Virus record (IMG/VR): IMGVR_UViG_3300044904_000297
Coordinates: 1-26,157 of that record
Source of the DNA: a virus
Reading direction: 5' to 3' (one strand)
Length of the DNA: 26,157 nucleotides
The notes under the pieces are model-generated. The model saw nothing but the letters and a program-made list of their open reading frames with translations, made no database searches and had not been told where the DNA came from. The translations under genes were made by a program, and so were the position numbers. Position 1 is the first letter of the stretch, and every line of letters starts with the position of its first letter. Positions 1 to 7,504 of the stretch are shown piece after piece.

Positions 1-132
1 ATGAAACTTTTTGAACATCCCGACTTCGCGCAGGCGATTAGCATGGCAAATATCGTTGGCCACACAATTAACATTTTTACACCAAAAATAGATCGATCGT
101 TTTCCAAAAGATATGGTAAAATATTTACATGA
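1..132 (+). CDS. 43-residue ORF, AbiEii-like N-terminal remnant or hypothetical
   Basis: A short ORF begins with ATG on the first base of the window and ends in a TGA that overlaps the next ATG (ATGA). It may continue in frame upstream, so the start is uncertain. The first residues (MKLFEHPDFAQAI) resemble the N-terminus of AbiEii/AbiGii-type nucleotidyltransferase toxins, where a HPDF..AI segment precedes the conserved EKDY motif. That motif and the whole catalytic domain are absent here. This suggests either a decayed toxin remnant or chance similarity. The coupling to the next ORF argues that both are translated together, but coding evidence is weak. Confidence 0.3.
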   Translation: MKLFEHPDFAQAISMANIVGHTINIFTPKIDRSFSKRYGKIFT

Positions 133-332
133 CTAATTTTGGAACCGGACCAACCTTGAAAGAGGCTTTCCCTTGGCTTCGCGATGATGAAGCTAGGATC
201 GATCGAATTATTACGGTAACGGAAATTAATAGCGTAATCGAGGGTTTACCGCCTCTTCAAGAGGACATTCGGCAGAAGATGAAAAATGATCTTATGGGTC
301 TGTCTGGGCACACTTCATCGCCTGTCGAATGA
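129..332 (+). CDS. Hypothetical 67-residue acidic/helical protein
   Basis: The start codon overlaps the stop of the preceding ORF (ATGA), which suggests translational coupling. The protein is soluble and predicted helical, with a central VIEGLPPL segment followed by an amphipathic helix (EDIRQKMKNDL). There is no signal peptide, membrane segment or cysteine. I do not recognise the family. It is separated from the virion genes by about 320 noncoding bases, so it may belong to an older or early operon rather than to the late module. Confidence 0.45.
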   Translation: MTNFGTGPTLKEAFPWLRDDEARIDRIITVTEINSVIEGLPPLQEDIRQKMKNDLMGLSGHTSSPVE

Positions 333-651
333 TATTCACTATCGGCATATACTGTCTTTTGAAAGCTGCAAGTGCGGCTGCAATATATGCCTCTTGCCCC
401 TCCTTACTTGGTCGTTAATATGAAACGGTCTTCCCGTCTGCACAGCCAATAGATCAGTTAACAATATGATCGTCATGGTTTTTCTTTCGCGGAAAAGGTG
501 AATATCAAATAACTCACCTTGTATTTCGCCTAATCTTGATTTGCCGCGTCAATATATTTTTCACAGATTTTGGCTCAAATTCTTTATTTTTTTCTCTTCT
601 ATATGTGGCTATCTAAAGTGACGCAGCTACTTCTCGATGAGAATTTAGAAA
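333..651 (+). other. Noncoding A/T-rich region upstream of the late genes
   Basis: About 320 bases hold no convincing ORF on either strand. The region is richer in A/T than the coding sequence around it and contains the long imperfect inverted repeat at 489-529. A short direct repeat (GCTGCAA at 365-371 and 377-383) is present. No clear sigma-70 -35/-10 pair with correct spacing was found. Position and composition make it the natural place for a late promoter or operator, but that is inference. Confidence 0.5.
489..529 (+). promoter_or_regulatory. Long imperfect inverted repeat / RNA hairpin
   Basis: The arms 489-501 (GCGGAAAAGGTGA) and 514-529 pair over 13 base pairs, including one G-U, with a 3-nt bulge (521-523) and a 12-nt A/T-rich loop. 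The inner 7 bp (AAGGTGA / TCACCTT) is perfect. It lies in a gene-free gap between the first two small ORFs and the late genes. It could be a repressor or activator operator, a leader RNA structure or a transcription-end structure; it has no downstream U-tract, which weakens the terminator reading. Confidence 0.4.
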
Positions 652-810
652 ATGGCAAAGGATTGGATTCCGGCTTCAATCAAGCATCCCGGTGCTTTAA
701 CTGCCCAAGCCAAAAGGGCAGGCATGACTGTCTCACAGTACATCAATAATCCGCACAGGGGCATCACGGCAACTACCAAGCGCCGGACCGATGAGGCTAA
801 GACACTGTAG
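652..810 (+). CDS. Small conserved phage protein (KHPGAL type), 52 residues
   Basis: This short ORF encodes 52 residues with the pattern IKHPGALTAQAKRAGMTVSQYI followed by a basic tail rich in T, R and K. The KHPGAL-x(n)-AKRAGM signature is one I recognise from very short phage proteins in many tailed phages, usually near virion or packaging genes; their function is not known to me. The protein is small, basic and likely helical, with no cysteine or membrane segment. The upstream AT-rich sequence has only a weak purine stretch as ribosome binding site. It stands alone, with 74 noncoding bases before the next gene. Confidence 0.75.
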   Translation: MAKDWIPASIKHPGALTAQAKRAGMTVSQYINNPHRGITATTKRRTDEAKTL

Positions 811-884
811 AAGTTGCACAAGTAACCTTTACTGCCTCTGTTACACGCTCATTTCAGCGAATATTTCTTTTTTCCTGCAAACCG

Positions 885-1481
885 ATGTTTTTTCGGCAAC
901 AAAATATTGCGCCCAATATCAAAGCTGGCGATTTAATCGCCTTTAGCGGCAACTCGTTTATAAGCGATCTTGTTAACATCGCCACTTACGGGCTGCCTCG
1001 TTGGGGCATCAGTCATGTGGGAATAATGGGCGAGGCCGCGGATGGCCGTCTTTTGCTTTTCGAGTCCACGACTCTCGACGGCTTGCCTTGTGAAATTGCA
1101 GGCCTTCCGTTCAATGGAACTCAAGCCCATACGCTTGATGCAGTTATCAAGTCGTACCAAGGGAAAATTTGGCATTATCCCTTATACAGGGAACTGTATG
1201 AAAGCGAGAAAAAACGCCTCACGCAGTTCTTGATGGAGACGATCCACACGCCCTACGACGAACTAGGGGCGATGCGATCGGCGGGCATTGGCTTGTCATA
1301 CATCGAGTCGTTGTTCCGGCAGCAGGATTTGAACAGCATCTATTGTTCAGAATGGCTGGCCGCCGCATACGCCAATATTGGCATCATGCCAACTGACAAT
1401 GCTTCCCGCTGGAATCCCAATCATCTTGTAAGGCATCTTCGTCGGCATGAAATACTGCTAAAGGCTTGGAGACTTAAATGA
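885..1481 (+). CDS. YiiX-like permuted papain-fold cysteine hydrolase (NlpC/P60 superfamily)
   Basis: The protein has 198 residues. It starts with a GDLIAF segment (residues 15-20), followed by SHVGI with the likely catalytic His44, an acidic residue after a hydrophobic strand (FES, Glu60), and a late YCSEW motif with the likely nucleophile Cys154. This His-before-Cys order is the circularly permuted papain arrangement of YiiX/YebB-like proteins in the NlpC/P60 superfamily. Such enzymes cleave amide bonds in peptidoglycan peptides or lipids. There is no signal peptide. In this phage context a cell-wall hydrolase role (lysis or entry) is plausible but inferred. No clear Shine-Dalgarno precedes the ATG. 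The stop overlaps the next gene by ATGA. Confidence 0.75.
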   Translation: MFFRQQNIAPNIKAGDLIAFSGNSFISDLVNIATYGLPRWGISHVGIMGEAADGRLLLFESTTLDGLPCEIAGLPFNGTQAHTLDAVIKSYQGKIWHYPLYRELYESEKKRLTQFLMETIHTPYDELGAMRSAGIGLSYIESLFRQQDLNSIYCSEWLAAAYANIGIMPTDNASRWNPNHLVRHLRRHEILLKAWRLK

Positions 1482-2023
1482 GAAGAATCATTATTGGTTT
1501 CATATTGATTTTGGCGGCAGTAAACGGAATTGAACCGACATTTCGGCTGTTACAAAAAATATATCCACCTGAACGCCCGACAATTAATATTCCATTGGCG
1601 TTAAGGGAGCAAAACTGGGGTGGTGGCAGTTGTGTTTGGGCTTCCACCATCCCATTGCTTAGATGGCAGGGACAGAATGAACTTGCCGACAAAGTGCGGA
1701 AAACCTACAGCGGCGGTGAATATCCCGAAGATCACAATGCCAAGATGAACAAACTTGGGATCAGGTATGCCTACACCACAAACGGCGACGTGGATTTCTT
1801 GGAATGGGCGATAAAAACTCGCCGCGGTGCGGGCGTCACCGTGATGGGCGGAGCTCACATGGTCGATCTTGTGGCGCTTGATGATAAATATGCTTGTCTT
1901 TTGGACAACAATCACATTGATAAATTCTTGTGGGTTCTTCGAGAGTCTTTTTTAGCCGAATGGAAAAGTTCATACGGCTGGGCTGTAACGCCTGTGTATT
2001 CTCCGGCGGCTCCTTTACCTTAA
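1478..2023 (+). CDS. Membrane-anchored papain-like cysteine peptidase (NWGGGSC type)
   Basis: This 181-residue protein begins with an Arg-Arg pair and a hydrophobic segment (residues 4-16) that fits a signal anchor or signal peptide. The body has Gln45 and NWGGGSC with the likely nucleophile Cys52, then GGAHMVD with His127, then LLDNN (Asp143/Asn144). This Gln-Cys-His-Asp/Asn order is that of the papain/C39 superfamily. I recall NWGGGSC...TYSGGE proteins from planctomycete phages and genomes, which I could not verify here. It is coupled to the preceding papain-fold gene, so two differently arranged papain-like enzymes are made together. The likely site is the cell envelope, acting on peptidoglycan peptides or on a protein. 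It could be a lysis enzyme or a host-directed peptidase. Confidence 0.75.
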   Translation: MRRIIIGFILILAAVNGIEPTFRLLQKIYPPERPTINIPLALREQNWGGGSCVWASTIPLLRWQGQNELADKVRKTYSGGEYPEDHNAKMNKLGIRYAYTTNGDVDFLEWAIKTRRGAGVTVMGGAHMVDLVALDDKYACLLDNNHIDKFLWVLRESFLAEWKSSYGWAVTPVYSPAAPLP

Positions 2024-2048
2024 TTTCCTCTTAATTCGGGAGATTTCT

Positions 2049-2732
2049 ATGCGCAACATTGTGTTTTTAGTGGCACTCTTGGCATCGTCCGTAGCTTTTG
2101 CACAAGATTTTGGCGTTCTTGCCAAAGAACATGTCGTGAATCTGCCGCAGGACCAGGCGAAATGGCACATTTCAGTTGTCGGCGATGGAAAAGACGCCCG
2201 TTATCAGGAAGTGCTTGGTTGGTTCGACAACACACAAAAAATGAAATCGCTGAAGACCAGCGCGCATTTTCATCCTGTGACGACTGATAGCGCCGTGTAC
2301 AAGGAACGCTACGCCACAAATGAGGGCAGTGCGAAAATTACGGCTTTACCCTGTGTACGAGTGCAAAACGCTGAAGGCGTGATTGCTTATCAAGTGTGCG
2401 GAAATCAGATACCCATGACGGCCGAGGGATTATATGCCGCGATTTCGGATGCTGTGAATTATGCCACGAATGGAACAGGTGATAGGAAAGAAATCCTGCC
2501 CTGGCGTCGCAATCACAGCAATCCGACGCCCCAGCCAGCCCCTGAACCTACACCAGAGCCGGCCCCGGAACCAATTATTCCCGATACTCCTGATACTCCG
2601 GCAGTTGAACCTGATAGTTCAAATTCAACCATAATTGGCATCGCTGCTTGCATTGCAGGTTTAGTAGTCGGCATCGGCATTGGCCAGTGGAAAAAGTTAC
2701 AAGATAAAATCGCTCAAAAGGCCAAGTCTTAA
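2049..2732 (+). CDS. Exported thioredoxin-like protein with Pro/Glu linker and C-terminal membrane anchor
   Basis: The 227-residue protein has a typical signal peptide (residues 1-19, ending AFAQ). A globular domain (about 35-135) has the order strand WHISVVG, helix, strand, then LPCVRVQ with a probable cis-proline at 101, and a G-rich turn (QVCG), which fits a thioredoxin-like fold. No CXXC is at the usual place; Cys102 and Cys117 remain, so redox activity is doubtful. A Pro/Glu-rich spacer (158-190, with PEPTPEPAPEP) leads to a transmembrane helix (about 193-213) and a basic tail inside the cell. A GGGAG-like site precedes the ATG. Its place beside two papain-like proteins suggests an envelope role. 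Confidence 0.65.
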   Translation: MRNIVFLVALLASSVAFAQDFGVLAKEHVVNLPQDQAKWHISVVGDGKDARYQEVLGWFDNTQKMKSLKTSAHFHPVTTDSAVYKERYATNEGSAKITALPCVRVQNAEGVIAYQVCGNQIPMTAEGLYAAISDAVNYATNGTGDRKEILPWRRNHSNPTPQPAPEPTPEPAPEPIIPDTPDTPAVEPDSSNSTIIGIAACIAGLVVGIGIGQWKKLQDKIAQKAKS

Positions 2733-2750
2733 CAATTGGAGACATAGAAA

Positions 2751-3176
2751 ATGAGTATTTTCATGTGGGTGCTTGTGGTTTTGGGTTGTATTCTGGTCGG
2801 CACCGAGGCCGGCAAATTGCTGTTTGTCGGCAACGATAAATTGGCTGTTAAGAAACGGGCCATTCAATCTTTGTCGGTGGCCTTGCGGGAGATCGGGATG
2901 CGAATCATTCCCGATGCCCTCGATGAATTTGTAATCGCTGACGCCAATGGCCTGTTGGAAAAGCTGCACGACCTATCCACGGTGCTAAAAGCGGGCAACG
3001 AGACCATGATAAAAGAGGTCCAGGCGACTTTTGACAGTATGCTCAATAAGAAACTCTCAACGCCCGAAGGTCGGGCCTTGATCGAGGCTAAACTTGCCGA
3101 GGCCAAGAAGATTGCTGATGTAGTAGTTCCAATTGCTATGACGGCGGCCAAGGTTGCGGCAACCGCGGCGGTATAA
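2751..3176 (+). CDS. Membrane protein, holin-like position (141 residues)
   Basis: The protein starts with a hydrophobic helix (about residues 3-27), continues with a charged, largely helical region, and ends in a hydrophobic Ala/Val-rich segment (IADVVVPIAMTAAKVAATAAV-type, split here for length). A GGAG sequence lies upstream of the start. Size, membrane helix and position after likely wall hydrolases would suit a holin or an accessory lysis protein, but I recognise no holin family. It could equally be a small virion or membrane protein. No cysteine pair or catalytic motif is visible. Confidence 0.55.
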   Translation: MSIFMWVLVVLGCILVGTEAGKLLFVGNDKLAVKKRAIQSLSVALREIGMRIIPDALDEFVIADANGLLEKLHDLSTVLKAGNETMIKEVQATFDSMLNKKLSTPEGRALIEAKLAEAKKIADVVVPIAMTAAKVAATAAV

Positions 3177-3181
3177 ATCTC

Positions 3182-3433
3182 ATGCCACCGCGAAATAAAC
3201 GCTGCCATAATTGTCCCCAGCCCGTAATAAAGCCGGTCCCTCCGACCACCATCAATCTAGTATTGTCGAGCGAAGGCGAGGGTAAAAGGATTTGGGAGCA
3301 CGTCGAAACTGCAACAGCCCTGTGCATTGGCATGATGGAAGGCTACATGCAATTTGGGTTATCCGGGGCTTCGCGTGAGGCACTTTTGGCACTGCGGACA
3401 AGATTGGATTCGTTGATTGATTCCTTGACATGA
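3182..3433 (+). CDS. Small protein next to terminase, possible packaging factor (83 residues)
   Basis: This short ORF begins five bases after the previous stop and ends six bases before the terminase start, so it sits where a small terminase subunit often lies. The protein has an N-terminal basic stretch with CHNCPQP, a CxxC pair that might bind metal but lacks a second pair, and a helical second half (WEHVETATALCIGMMEGY; LALRTRLDSLIDSL). I see no helix-turn-helix. TerS is therefore only a positional guess, and the protein is otherwise hypothetical. No obvious Shine-Dalgarno is present; translation may be coupled. Confidence 0.5.
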   Translation: MPPRNKRCHNCPQPVIKPVPPTTINLVLSSEGEGKRIWEHVETATALCIGMMEGYMQFGLSGASREALLALRTRLDSLIDSLT

Positions 3434-3439
3434 CAAGCG

Positions 3440-5113
3440 ATGCACAAACTTCAGGACGAATTCACCCGGGCAATCGCCAATGGGATGACCACGCGCACGC
3501 TCACGACTTGCTCGCGTTGGGCATCCCATCGCCGTGTGATGGGCGAACCGTTTCCAGGACCTTATTCCTGGAAATATCACCCGTGGGTCAAGGAACTGCA
3601 TGATTCATGGGCGCCTTTCAACTATGTAATGAAAGGCGCTCAACTCGGTGTCACCGAGGTGGCCATCAACAGGGCGCTTTATACACTCGACAGCCTGAAA
3701 CGAGATGTGCTTTATGTGCTGCCGACCACGCTTAATGCGAATCGATTCAGCAAATCCAGGTTCGTGCCGGCATTGAATCTAAGCCCGTATATTCGGGCGA
3801 TGTTCACGGACATAAATTCAATCAACCTTAAACAGACCAGTAGCAACAGTCTGTTTATAAACGGATCACGAGGTGATAGCAATCTGAAAAACATCCCTGC
3901 GTCCGAGTTGATCTTGGATGAAGTGGATGAGATGGAGCAAAAACAAATCTGGCTGGCCTTAGAACGTTTGTCCGGCCAGTTGCACAAGCATGTGTGGGGT
4001 ATTTCCACTCCGACCGTTCCCGATCATGGCATTCACAAGCTCTACAAGGGTTCAACACAAGAGCATTTTGTATTTTGTTGTCCAAGTTGTGGACGATGGA
4101 CTGAACTCATTTGGCCAGACTGCATTGAGATCTTCGGCGAGCATTCAACCGATGTGCGCTGCAAAGAATCGTTCCTGAAGTGCAAAGAGTGCAAAGGAAG
4201 GTTGGAGCATGAAGCGAAACCGGAGTTCCTTTCATCTGGCCAGTGGAAGTCGATGGCTGCGAATGCCAACCCGGAGGTGCGGGGCTTTTATATAAATCAA
4301 CTCTACAGCTTCACAGTCACGCCCGGTGAGTTGGTAGAAGCCTATTTTCGCGGTTTTGGGGATGAGTGGGCGGCCAAGGAGTTCAATAACAGCAAATTAG
4401 GTATGCCTTTCATTGGTGATGGCGCTAAAGTCACCGATGAGATGATCGAACGGGCGGTGAAAAATCATTCGATGGATGATTTACGCCCGGCACGTGGTGG
4501 TGATTGTTTGATTACCTTGGGGGCCGATCAGGGACAGATTGTGTGTCACGCAGTCGTGTGTGAGTGGCTCTTTACCTCAGAGCCAGGCAAGGACATAAGC
4601 GCTGCGGCTATTTGCAAGGTGCTTTGGGCCGGGAAATTCGCTGGAGAGGATTGGGATTTTCTTGACCGACTGATGTGCGAGTGGCAGGTAATGTACGCCG
4701 TGGTGGATGCCGATCCTCAGATAAACGAAGCCCGAAGGTTTGCCAGGAGATTCCCAGGTTTTGTGGGCCTGTGCAGATATCGGCGGAATCAAACTGCAAA
4801 GGAGATCACAGTTACCGAAGAGGAGACCGGGGCACCGATGCTGACTGTTGACCGCACTAATTGGCTCACGGCTTCGCTCGGTCGATTCAAAAGCAGCCCC
4901 TCCAGGATTTGGCTGCCCCGAGATATACCGATGGAGTTCAGGGAACACTGTAAAAATCTAGTGCGAACTTATCAGCGCGATGAACATGGCAATCCCATAG
5001 CCGTTTTCGCCGAAACCGGGCCGGAACATTATGCACACGCCTTAACCTACGCGGAAATCGCATTGCCATTCGCCCCACAAGCGATTGGTCAGAATATCAG
5101 CAAGTTCATGTAA
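3440..5113 (+). CDS. terL: Terminase large subunit, GpA family
   Basis: The 557-residue protein is the ATPase-nuclease that cuts and packages phage DNA into the prohead. The ATPase domain has a Walker A-like KGAQLGVTE (65-73) and a Walker B with LILDEVDEME (157-166), followed by the coupling-region WGISTP (186-191). A zinc-binding insert has CPSC (214-217) and CKEC (248-251). The nuclease domain shows GADQGQ (Asp363) and VVDADPQ (Asp423, Asp425) as likely metal ligands. Length and domain order fit the GpA (lambda-type) family. The next gene follows after two bases. No small subunit is recognisable nearby. Confidence 0.93.
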   Translation: MHKLQDEFTRAIANGMTTRTLTTCSRWASHRRVMGEPFPGPYSWKYHPWVKELHDSWAPFNYVMKGAQLGVTEVAINRALYTLDSLKRDVLYVLPTTLNANRFSKSRFVPALNLSPYIRAMFTDINSINLKQTSSNSLFINGSRGDSNLKNIPASELILDEVDEMEQKQIWLALERLSGQLHKHVWGISTPTVPDHGIHKLYKGSTQEHFVFCCPSCGRWTELIWPDCIEIFGEHSTDVRCKESFLKCKECKGRLEHEAKPEFLSSGQWKSMAANANPEVRGFYINQLYSFTVTPGELVEAYFRGFGDEWAAKEFNNSKLGMPFIGDGAKVTDEMIERAVKNHSMDDLRPARGGDCLITLGADQGQIVCHAVVCEWLFTSEPGKDISAAAICKVLWAGKFAGEDWDFLDRLMCEWQVMYAVVDADPQINEARRFARRFPGFVGLCRYRRNQTAKEITVTEEETGAPMLTVDRTNWLTASLGRFKSSPSRIWLPRDIPMEFREHCKNLVRTYQRDEHGNPIAVFAETGPEHYAHALTYAEIALPFAPQAIGQNISKFM

Positions 5114-5115
5114 CG

Positions 5116-6906
5116 ATGGCTAACACGACTGATAAAAAGCGAATCATCGACTCTCGTCATCCAGCCTGGCTGGCCTGCTCAGGGGACTGGGAGAAATGGA
5201 GATTAGCTTATGAAGGCGGAGATGCCTTTAAGAATCGTTACTTGGAGAAATTCTCCACCCGGGAGGACGAAAACGATTTCCTCAGCCGTCAATCGCTTAC
5301 ACCTGTGCCTGGTTTTGCCAAAGCGGCGATCAATGACATTCGCAACGCCATTTTCCAGCGCTTACGAGATATTGTGCGCACCGGTGGCAGCCAGAATTAT
5401 CAGAAAGCAATTGCCGGATTGAACGGCGGGGTCGATCGTCGTGGCTCAACGATGAACGTCTTTCTCGGCGTAAAAGTTTTGACAAACCTGCTTGTGATGG
5501 GAAAAGTCGGCGTGTTCGTTGACAATCCAGTGGTCCAAGGCACGCGAATGAGTGACGCTTTGGGGACTCGCCCATACCTTTATCCCTACCAGATTGAGGA
5601 CATCCTATCCTTCAGTTGCACCAAGGCCGATGAGCCGTCCGAGTTTCAAACAATCCTCTTGCGTGACACTTGCATGGAATACGACGGTGCCACTGGATTA
5701 CCAACAACGGTGGTTGAGCGTTATCGGCAATTGTGGATCAATGAAGAAGGCAAGGTCAACCTCCAATTTTACAATGAAGATGGTCTTGAGATTGACCCCG
5801 ACGGAATTCCCGGCGGTCCCATCGAACTGGAACTTACTCGCATTCCGTTTGTGCTCTTGGATATCGGCGATTCACTCATCAAGGACGTGTGCCAGCATCA
5901 AATCGCGCTTTTGAACCTGGTCAGCAGCGATGTTAATTATGCAATTCGGGCCAATTTTCCCTTTTACACCGAGCAGAAAGACGGGCGGGCTGTCGGCAGC
6001 CACCTGAAACAAATCGCCACCGATGATGGCACGGCCACTGCTGGTGGGCAAGCCGCTGATAATGTCAATGTGAAGGTTGGGGTGGTGCAAGGCCGGTATT
6101 ACGACATCAAGGCCGAGCGTCCTGCATTTATAAATCCATCACCCGATCCCTTGCGAGCCTCAATGGAGCTTCAAGAGAAGCTGGAGGCCGACATTCGCAA
6201 GCTAGTCAACCTGGCAGTAATGACACTTGCCACGCGGGCCTCGGCCGAGTCGAAGCAAGTGGACAACCAGGGACTTGAGTCGGGATTATCCTATATCGGC
6301 CTGGTACTCGAAAGCGCAGAGCGGCAGATTGCCGAGTTTTGGGCAGCTTACGAAGAGCGAAATCCGCTGCAAAGGTCCATCCCAATAATAAAATACCCGG
6401 ATCGCTACAGCCTCAAGACGGATACGGATCGGATTGATGAATCCACAAAACTCTCCAAGTTGATGAATAGTGTCCCCGGGCAGACCGTGAAGCGGGAGAT
6501 CGCCAAGTGCATGGTGCAATCGCTCCTAGGCGGCAAGGTGGCCGTGGACACAATTGAGACGATCAATAAAGAGATTGACGTCGCGCCTTATACCACCAGT
6601 GATCCCGACACGATCATTCAAGCCTCTCAGGCGGGACTGGTCGGCGAACAAACCGCTTCGTTAGCCTTGGGCTTTGGCGAGAAAGAATATTTGCAGGCTC
6701 GTGAAGATCATGCGGCGCGAGTTGCAAGGATCGCGGAAGCCCAGGGCATCGGTCAATCCACAAGTGATCCGGCATCCCGTGGAGTGTCTGATCTGTCTGT
6801 GAATCAAAATGCCGGAACTGAGGAAAAGGCCACAAGCAGGAACACTGATCTACAAGACACCACTGCGCCGCGAGTTCGTGGTGTAGGTGCAAATAAAGAG
6901 AACTAA
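5116..6906 (+). CDS. Portal protein, DUF4055-like
   Basis: This 596-residue protein directly follows the terminase, the usual portal position. Its N-terminal part shows a DUF4055-like pattern: a Trp-rich start, YEGGDAFKNRYLEKF, then R..Y..R-like spacing and a helix with IFQRLRDI. The centre is mixed alpha/beta with a stem-like helical section (LQEKLEADIRKLVNLAVM), and the C-terminus is a charged, low-complexity tail (about 540-596) that is probably flexible. Portals form the dodecameric ring through which DNA enters and leaves the capsid. The family assignment rests on pattern memory and position, not on a search. Confidence 0.85.
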   Translation: MANTTDKKRIIDSRHPAWLACSGDWEKWRLAYEGGDAFKNRYLEKFSTREDENDFLSRQSLTPVPGFAKAAINDIRNAIFQRLRDIVRTGGSQNYQKAIAGLNGGVDRRGSTMNVFLGVKVLTNLLVMGKVGVFVDNPVVQGTRMSDALGTRPYLYPYQIEDILSFSCTKADEPSEFQTILLRDTCMEYDGATGLPTTVVERYRQLWINEEGKVNLQFYNEDGLEIDPDGIPGGPIELELTRIPFVLLDIGDSLIKDVCQHQIALLNLVSSDVNYAIRANFPFYTEQKDGRAVGSHLKQIATDDGTATAGGQAADNVNVKVGVVQGRYYDIKAERPAFINPSPDPLRASMELQEKLEADIRKLVNLAVMTLATRASAESKQVDNQGLESGLSYIGLVLESAERQIAEFWAAYEERNPLQRSIPIIKYPDRYSLKTDTDRIDESTKLSKLMNSVPGQTVKREIAKCMVQSLLGGKVAVDTIETINKEIDVAPYTTSDPDTIIQASQAGLVGEQTASLALGFGEKEYLQAREDHAARVARIAEAQGIGQSTSDPASRGVSDLSVNQNAGTEEKATSRNTDLQDTTAPRVRGVGANKEN

Positions 6907-6907
6907 G

Positions 6908-7495
6908 ATGGACATTACGCAAGAATCGGTGAGCGAGTTTTTCGTCGGGCACGGCGGCGCGGATATTGTCAGCAAACCCATTGTGGCTGCCAACTATGCC
7001 TGCAAGGCATATAAAGGCATTCGCGTTCGGGCAAAAACAACTAACACAATCGTAATTCATTTGGGACCTCAGGGCGTGAGCGAGGTTACCGGCTATCCGC
7101 TCCCAGCTGGCGAAGAAGTAACGCTGCCAATTGATAATCCATCAAAGGTCCATGTGATTGCCACGCCTGTGGGCAATTCACAGCAGGTCGTTACTCTCAC
7201 TGACGCTGAAGCGGGCGACACCTTTACTTTGACTTTCGAAGGTGAGACTACGACCGACATCTCTTATGACGCCAATGCGACGGTCGTAGACTCTGCCTTG
7301 GAAGCATTATCAACTATCGGCACCGGCCATATAAATGTATCGGGCAATGCGGGTGGTCCTTGGACAGTTGAATTTATTGGATCATTTGCCAAAAAGGATG
7401 TTTCACCTTTGATCGGAAACGGAACAGGCTGCACAGTTGCTATCACAAAAACAGACGCCAGTTCTGGCAGTCAATATTCATGGCTTTCAGTGTAA
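6908..7495 (+). CDS. Two-domain beta-rich virion protein (decoration or head-associated candidate)
   Basis: I chose the ATG at 6908 because AAAGAG lies seven bases upstream; an in-frame GTG at 6887 would overlap the portal gene. The 195-residue product has two parts. Residues 1-90 form a beta-rich module (GIRVRAKTTNTIVIHLG, PLPAGEEVTLPID). Residues 92-182 match a repeat module I recognise from phage and planctomycete proteins: VVTLT..EAGDTFTLTFEGETT, then SALEALSTIG, VSGNAGGPWTVEFIG. The module probably forms a small beta domain. Position between portal and connector suggests a head-decoration or stabilising protein, but the exact role is unknown. Confidence 0.65.
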   Translation: MDITQESVSEFFVGHGGADIVSKPIVAANYACKAYKGIRVRAKTTNTIVIHLGPQGVSEVTGYPLPAGEEVTLPIDNPSKVHVIATPVGNSQQVVTLTDAEAGDTFTLTFEGETTTDISYDANATVVDSALEALSTIGTGHINVSGNAGGPWTVEFIGSFAKKDVSPLIGNGTGCTVAITKTDASSGSQYSWLSV

Positions 7496-7504
7496 GGCGA
7501 TTAA

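Noticed and set aside
365-383. Direct repeat GCTGCAA as attachment site or iteron
   Set aside because: Only two short copies 12 bases apart; no integrase or replication gene nearby.
4577-4948. Minus-strand ORF opposite the terminase gene
   Set aside because: The + strand carries clear terminase nuclease motifs here, and the minus product has low-complexity Pro/Arg content typical of a shadow frame.
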